Source of the DNA: Amphiura filiformis
Lineage: Eukaryota > Echinodermata > Ophiuroidea > Amphilepidida > Amphiuridae
Assembly (NCBI RefSeq): GCF_039555335.1
Contig: NC_092637.1
Span: 3,119,472-3,183,471, forward strand
Length of the DNA stretch: 64,000 nucleotides
Direction of reading: 5' to 3'
Shown: piece by piece, positions 59,735 through 64,000 of the stretch
How the letters are laid out: each line of letters opens with the position of its first letter
Position numbering within the stretch: the first letter of the stretch is position 1
The notes under the pieces: generated by a model
Databases searched by the model: none
Told to the model about the DNA's origin: nothing
The model's input: only the letters and a program-made list of their open reading frames with translations
Program-made: the position numbers and the translations under genes

Positions 59735-61204
59735 AGGGACCGTTCACAAACACTTGCAAGGGGGGGGGCTGATGCAAAAAGGGGGCCCTGAAATTTTTTG
59801 ACCTTTCTGAGGGGGGGGCCTGAAAAAATGACCACAAATTTTCCTGGAAAATTGAGTTTATATGCTTTTCTATGGGGTTGACCCATCATTTTCTCATGTT
59901 AAAAAGGGGGGGGGCTGAAATTTTCGAGGTCTGTAAAGGGGCCCCCCAATTTTGTTGTCTCGCCTAATAAGGCAGGAGACTATAATCACTTTTCCGTATG
60001 TATGTGTGTATGTGTGGGGCGTGTGTATGTGACAAATTTGGTTAAAGTTTTGGTTATTAAGTTTGCTTTCCGCCCCGGGGGGGCCACTGGTCATTGACAA
60101 GGGGGTATCATGCGTGGCCACGAAGTTTCGAATAGCACCCTAAACAAGTATTTACGAGGTCTGAAAATGCACCCCTAAACAAGTATGACAAGTGCAATTT
60201 CATACCCTAAATAAGTATTGACATTATTATTGCCCCCATTAGAAGCAAGTAAATCAGTCATATTTTGACTCTAAAACCCTTCATGATAACTGGGAAAACA
60301 CAAATTCAAAAGTTCATAATTTTTACCCTTTATTACATACTACATTTGTCTCAAAGGACCCTAAACACTGATTTATTGTACAAGATATACCCTTTTTCTC
60401 AAATTTCCTTGTTTTAGATACCCTATTCACGATACTTAAGTACAGTGCCTGATCATGAAAAAAGACCCTTTTTACTTGAATCTTTGGCCACGCATGATAC
60501 CCCCTGGTCTATGACCAGTGGCCCCCCTGGGCTTTCCGCCTATTTTCTCGGTGTCACACGTTCCTCAAACTTGGTGGGTGGGTGCATCTTGACCCGAGAC
60601 ATAACCGGTTTGTATTGGTTAGTGAGTCAAGGTCACTGAGGTCATCTAGGGGTCATCTGAGGTCAAATTAGTAAAAACTGTCGTATGGCCATGAAACTTG
60701 GTGGGTGCAGTCAACATTTAAAGCCAAATTTTTGGAAGGTCATTTCGAGGTCACCAGAGGTCATCTGAGGTCAAATTAGTAAAAATTGTCGGATGGGCAT
60801 GAAACTTGGTGGGCACAGTCAACATTTAAAGCCAAATTTTTGGAAGGTCATTTCGAGGTCACCATGGTCATCTGAGGTCAAATTAGTAAAAACTGTCGGA
60901 TGGGGATGAAACTTGTTGGGTACAGTCAACATTTAAAGCCAAATTTTTGGAAGGTCATTTCGAGGTCACCAGGGGTCATTTGAGGTCAAATTAGTAAAAA
61001 CTGTTGCATGGGCATGACACTTGGTGGGTACAGTCACCATCAGCCAGATAATCGTGCCCAGCCGATAACCACCAAATTCATTTACATCTACCAAAAGTAA
61101 TCGCAAAAGCAGGCGGTCGCAAAAGCAGGCAAGACTCGTGGTTCGAGAACCGCCTTGTTTTGCATCAGGCCCCCCCCTTTTTTTAAGTGTTTGTGAACGG
61201 TCCT
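59735..61204. mobile_element. Family D element, 1.47 kb, ends 100 bp before zinc-finger locus 2
   Basis: AGGGACCGTTCACAAACACT at the left and AGTGTTTGTGAACGGTCCT at the right are inverted, and the similarity extends through a G or C run to TGATGCAAA / TTTGCATCA. The interior has TATGTGTG repeats (59998-60030), a phrase repeated near 60100 and 60485 (GCATGATACCCCCT), and a 108-bp tandem array with AGGTCA motifs at 60630-61040. No transposase. A solo right end is at 53705. Confidence 0.85.
60630..61040. repeat. 108-bp tandem array rich in AGGTCA half-sites
   Basis: About four units of roughly 108 bp share AAATTAGTAAAAACTGTCGG, ATGAAACTTGGTGGG, CAGTCAACATTTAAAGCCAA and TTTTTGGAAGGTCATTTCGA. Each unit has clustered AGGTCA hexamers in direct orientation: 60737, 60748, 60758 and 60768 (spacers 5, 4, 4); 60845, 60856 and 60875; 60952, 60963, 60983 with GGGTCA at 60973. 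The first cluster has 60630, 60639, 60650 (GGGTCA) and 60660 (spacers 3, 5, 4). AGGTCA direct repeats with 3-5 base spacers are the classic sites for nuclear receptor dimers. Function here is inference. Confidence 0.85.
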
Positions 61205-61307
61205 AAAATCTATACATTTTGTATAGAACTTGGTAAGTTGGTATAAAAATGGCATGTTTTGAAAATAATACGAAATATTAATTAATGTTGTAATATTAAT
61301 GTTTCAG

Positions 61308-61473
61308 ATATTTTGATCGCTTGATATATTGGCAGTTGAAACTAACAAAATAACCAGGCCTGGTACAGAAGCCAGTGCGGATTGTGGTGTTGTGTTTCCT
61401 GCTGCTAGCCACTGAAGGACGTCAATATTAGCTGGCATCTACATCTTTGGTTTTAAATTGCAAACATCTTCAG
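61308..61473 (+). other. Shared 5' untranslated exon of zinc-finger locus 2
   Basis: It begins after TTTCAG (AG at 61306-61307) and matches 45708-45860. Before the ATG it reads CATCTTCAG, itself an acceptor-like sequence, so a further small intron is possible. Only about 100 bp separate it from the end of the family D element. Confidence 0.5.
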
Positions 61474-62424
61474 ATGAAAATGAAACTTTTGCAACCATTT
61501 TCTTGTACATTTTGCAGAGTCAACTATTACTCTTTGGACAAATTGAAAACTCATGTAAACAGACATATGATGAAATATATACGGCTGTATCGATATAAAA
61601 ACGCTGTGTTTAGTCAGAATAGCTTATCAACAAATGGTGGGCTACAAGGATATTTGAGTAATCACAGTAAACTTTGGTACCAGAAAGTCTGCTTGAACAT
61701 CAAAGAGAACTCCTTTCAGTGCGAGTACTGCCAGAAATGTTTTACACGTAACAGCCATTTCAAACTACATGTAAGAATTCACACCAAAGAGAAACCGTAT
61801 CAGTGTGAGTATTGTCAGAAATGTTTTGCACAGAATGGTAATCTTAAACGACACATCAGGACTCACACCAAAGAGAAACCGTATCAGTGTGAGTATTGTC
61901 AGAAATGTTTTACACGGAATGGGTATCTTAAATTACACATCAGAACTCACACCAAAGAGAAACCCTACCAGTGTAAGGATTGTAAGAAATGTGTTGCAGA
62001 CCAAGGTGAGCTACAAGGACATTTGAGCAACCACCGTGAGCTATGTAACCATAAAAACTGCTTGAACATCAAAGAGAAACCATATCAGTGTGAGTACTGC
62101 CAGAAATGCTTTACACGTAGGTGGCATCTCAAATCACACATCAGAACTCACACCAAAGAGAAACCCTTCCAGTGTGAGTATTGTTTGCAATGTTTTGCAC
62201 TGAAAAGTGACCTTAAAAGACACATCAGGACTCACACCAAAGAGAAACCATATCAGTGTGAGCATTGTCAGAAATGTTTTATACGGAAAGGTGAGCTTAC
62301 AAGACACAACTTAATGCACATAGAGAAACCATTTCAGTGCGAGTATTGCCAGAAATGTTTTGCTGGCCATGGTATTTTGAAACAACACATACTGACTCAC
62401 ACTAAAGATAAACCCTATCAGTGA
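61474..62424 (+). CDS. C2H2 zinc-finger protein, paralogue of locus 1, truncated by frameshift
   Basis: From the ATG at 61474 the frame reads MKMKLLQPFSCTFCRVNYYS, the same N terminus as locus 1, one finger, a decayed finger region (YRYKNAVFSQ...YLSNH), then eight intact C2H2 fingers with TKEKP linkers. The earlier in-frame start at 61447 is a TTG and is not used. The frame stops in the linker of the next finger (KPYQ then TGA) because two bases, TG, are missing from CAGTGTGAG. The product would be about 316 residues. It may be a recent pseudogene or a shortened active gene. Nuclear DNA binding is expected from the fingers; no effector domain is seen. Confidence 0.75.
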   Translation: MKMKLLQPFSCTFCRVNYYSLDKLKTHVNRHMMKYIRLYRYKNAVFSQNSLSTNGGLQGYLSNHSKLWYQKVCLNIKENSFQCEYCQKCFTRNSHFKLHVRIHTKEKPYQCEYCQKCFAQNGNLKRHIRTHTKEKPYQCEYCQKCFTRNGYLKLHIRTHTKEKPYQCKDCKKCVADQGELQGHLSNHRELCNHKNCLNIKEKPYQCEYCQKCFTRRWHLKSHIRTHTKEKPFQCEYCLQCFALKSDLKRHIRTHTKEKPYQCEHCQKCFIRKGELTRHNLMHIEKPFQCEYCQKCFAGHGILKQHILTHTKDKPYQ

Positions 62425-62848
62425 GTATTGCCAGAAATATTTTGCGCAAAGGTACTATCTCAAAGAACACATCAGAACTCACACCAAAGAGAAACCGTAT
62501 CGGTGTGAGTATTGTCAGAAATGTTTTGCACAGAGTAGTGACCTTAAAAGACACATCAGAACCCACACCAAAGAGAAACCGTACCAGTGTCAATATTGTC
62601 AAAAATGTTTTGCACGTAGCAACTATCTCCAAGGACATGTGAGAATGCACACCAAAGAGAAACCCTACCAGTGCGAGTTTTGTCAGAAATCTTTTACACG
62701 TAGCAGCAGTCTTAAAGAACATATCGGAATCCACACCAAGGAGAAACCATATCAATGCGAGCATTGTCCGAAATGTTTTTCACTTAAGTCCAACCTCAAA
62801 AGACACATCAGAACTCACGAAGAGAAGCCTTGTATCTTATCAGTGTGA
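62423..62848 (+). pseudogene. Continuation of zinc-finger locus 2 in the shifted frame
   Basis: Directly after the 2-base deletion, five more fingers are intact in the other frame: YCQKYFAQRYYLKEH (first cysteine lost to the deletion), CFAQSSDLKRH, CFARSNYLQGH, SFTRSSSLKEH and CFSLKSNLKRH. It ends EEKPCILSV then TGA. Their good state shows the frameshift is young or that the array was functional until recently. Confidence 0.85.
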
Positions 62849-63282
62849 GCATCGTCAACACATTAGAACTCACACCAAAGAGAAACCCTATCAGTGTGAG
62901 CATTGTCCATCCTCAAAAGTATCAGAATTCACACAAGAGAGAAACCCCATCAATGTATTGTCAGAAATATTTTACACAAAGGCCCCATCTCAAAAACCAC
63001 ATCAGCACACACTCGTATCAGTGTGAGTATAATTGTTGGAAATATTTTACACATGGGTACCATCATAAAAACACATTAGCGTACACACCAAAGAAAAACC
63101 GTATCAGTGTGAGTATTGTTATAAATATGTGTACGTCAGAATTTACAGAAATGCTTTACACGGTATTGCAGTCTGCACACCCGAACCCATACCAATGAGA
63201 AACTCTTGTCATGCAGAAATGTTTCGCCCATAGCGGCGGCCTCGCACGCTACATACATACTCTTAATTCCAGAAAAATATAG
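62849..63282 (+). pseudogene. Decayed zinc-finger tail of locus 2
   Basis: Finger words persist in mixed frames with many indels: CAACACATTAGAACTCACAC, AAAGAGAAACCCTATCAGTG, GTCAGAAATATTTTACACAA, CACCAAAGAAAAACCGTATC and GCAGAAATGTTTCGCCCATA. At least five former fingers are traceable. They end near CCAGAAAAATATAG at 63282. Confidence 0.85.
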
Positions 63283-63289
63283 TATAAAT

Positions 63290-64000
63290 TGTTGGGATTA
63301 AAAGGGCATTTCGTGATCCACAGCATCATGCCTCCACTTTTCTTTTAAAAAGTTGGGAATTTTTATACCACTCGAAACCTCTGGCTACATAATGCGTATC
63401 ATGTACACACATTTTCTTGCAGATCACAAGTTGATTCATTTTGCAAAAATATCGTGAAATTTGAATTTACAGTTTGCATATCTGAAGTCAGCTGATAATA
63501 CATACTAAGCTAGCTGAATATTAAACATGTTTTCATACTTATCAAAAGGCTTATCACACCAAGCCCTAGTATTTCATACTTATAGCAGAAGACATCATTG
63601 ACCAAACACATTGTAAAAGATGATTTCGATCAACAAAAAACTGAAATTTATTCTGTAGAAGTAAATACTAAGGAAAAATTAAATATCGGGATAAAAAAAA
63701 AGGAGCATGTAGGATTCGAACTGGTGCGGTCAACTTTTCCCGTTTAATTGGTACGCGCTCTACCAATTGAGCTATTTAATGTTACTTGATTTGTTTGGGA
63801 TAATTTAGACCATATCAATGTACGAGTTTTACGGTATGCAGACACAATAAAGATTTTAATACTATGTCTCTATATTGTTTACTGGCTTGCATACCGTGCA
63901 TTTTTCTATTTATGTCAAGTTTTGGAATCTAATTTGTGAAGAACAGGCCTGAATACCGTGGTTCTCTATTCAAGAAGCCAATTATTATTGCATACAACAA
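63290..64000. other. Intergenic stretch with a tRNA-like sequence
   Basis: Nothing else is recognised beside the tRNA-like sequence at 63703-63779. A GCATACCGT word occurs inverted nearby (ACGGTATGCAG at 63831 and GCATACCGTGC at 63889). Confidence 0.4.
63703..63779 (-). tRNA. tRNA-like sequence with perfect A and B boxes, probable pseudogene
   Basis: On the minus strand TAGCTCAATTGGTAGAGC is a perfect A box / D arm and GTTCGAATCC a perfect B box, 77 nt overall. However, the T stem (ACCAG against CCTAC) and acceptor stem do not pair, and the anticodon region is not clear. It fits a SINE head or tRNA pseudogene that may still bind TFIIIC. Confidence 0.5.

Overview
This window looks like accessory DNA from a marine invertebrate deuterostome. 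Long AT-rich intergenic DNA, frequent AGGCCTA words, LINE fragments, many fold-back transposons and lineage-specific C2H2 zinc-finger genes suggest an echinoderm, perhaps a brittle star. That placement is inference; no single-copy marker gene is present to prove it. A run of exactly 200 N at 8801-9000 looks like a scaffold join.

Only three protein-coding loci are credible as host genes. (1) 1601-2005 (+): a 134-residue secreted, cysteine-rich protein with a kringle-like C-terminal motif. (2) 45881-48196 (+): a 771-residue poly-C2H2 zinc-finger protein with about 25 intact fingers, including a nearly identical 8-finger tandem duplication. (3) 61474-62424 (+) and its frameshifted continuation to about 63280: a paralogous zinc-finger locus in decay. 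Loci 2 and 3 share a 5' untranslated exon and a conserved N terminus, so they arose by gene duplication.

Region by region. 1-1400: a 20-bp repeat field with two strand switches, plus small tandem repeats. 1.6-2.06 kb: the secreted-protein gene. 2.2-7 kb: fold-back elements and a 47-bp satellite array interrupted by a 5'-truncated LINE. 7.8-9.1 kb: an element with CAGCAAACAC ends, next to the scaffold gap. 12.2-21.7 kb: a nested stack of at least four transposon families plus a large tandem duplication. 21.8-28.3 kb: two back-to-back fold-back elements, a ~610-bp tandem array carrying an insertion and a 79-bp micro-inversion, and an inverted partial copy of one of the nested transposons. 28.2-31.2 kb: microsatellites and a G-run element. 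31.2-34.7 kb: three LINE remnants, one with recognisable reverse-transcriptase motifs. 37.8-41.2 kb: a large inverted repeat whose spacer and inner edge hold tRNA-like sequences. 42.4-45.3 kb: more dispersed repeats and a palindromic minisatellite. 45.7-48.4 kb: zinc-finger locus 1. 48.4-53.7 kb: no recognisable genes. 53.7-61.2 kb: several complete inverted-repeat elements; the last carries an array of AGGTCA half-sites and ends about 100 bp before zinc-finger locus 2.

No prokaryote-type system (CRISPR, operon, integron) is present. The most informative features are the dated transposon stack, the zinc-finger block duplication and frameshift pattern, the AGGTCA array carried by a transposon beside a zinc-finger locus, and the kringle-like secreted protein. 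Most transposon families here are described by their ends only; I could not assign superfamilies without database searches.
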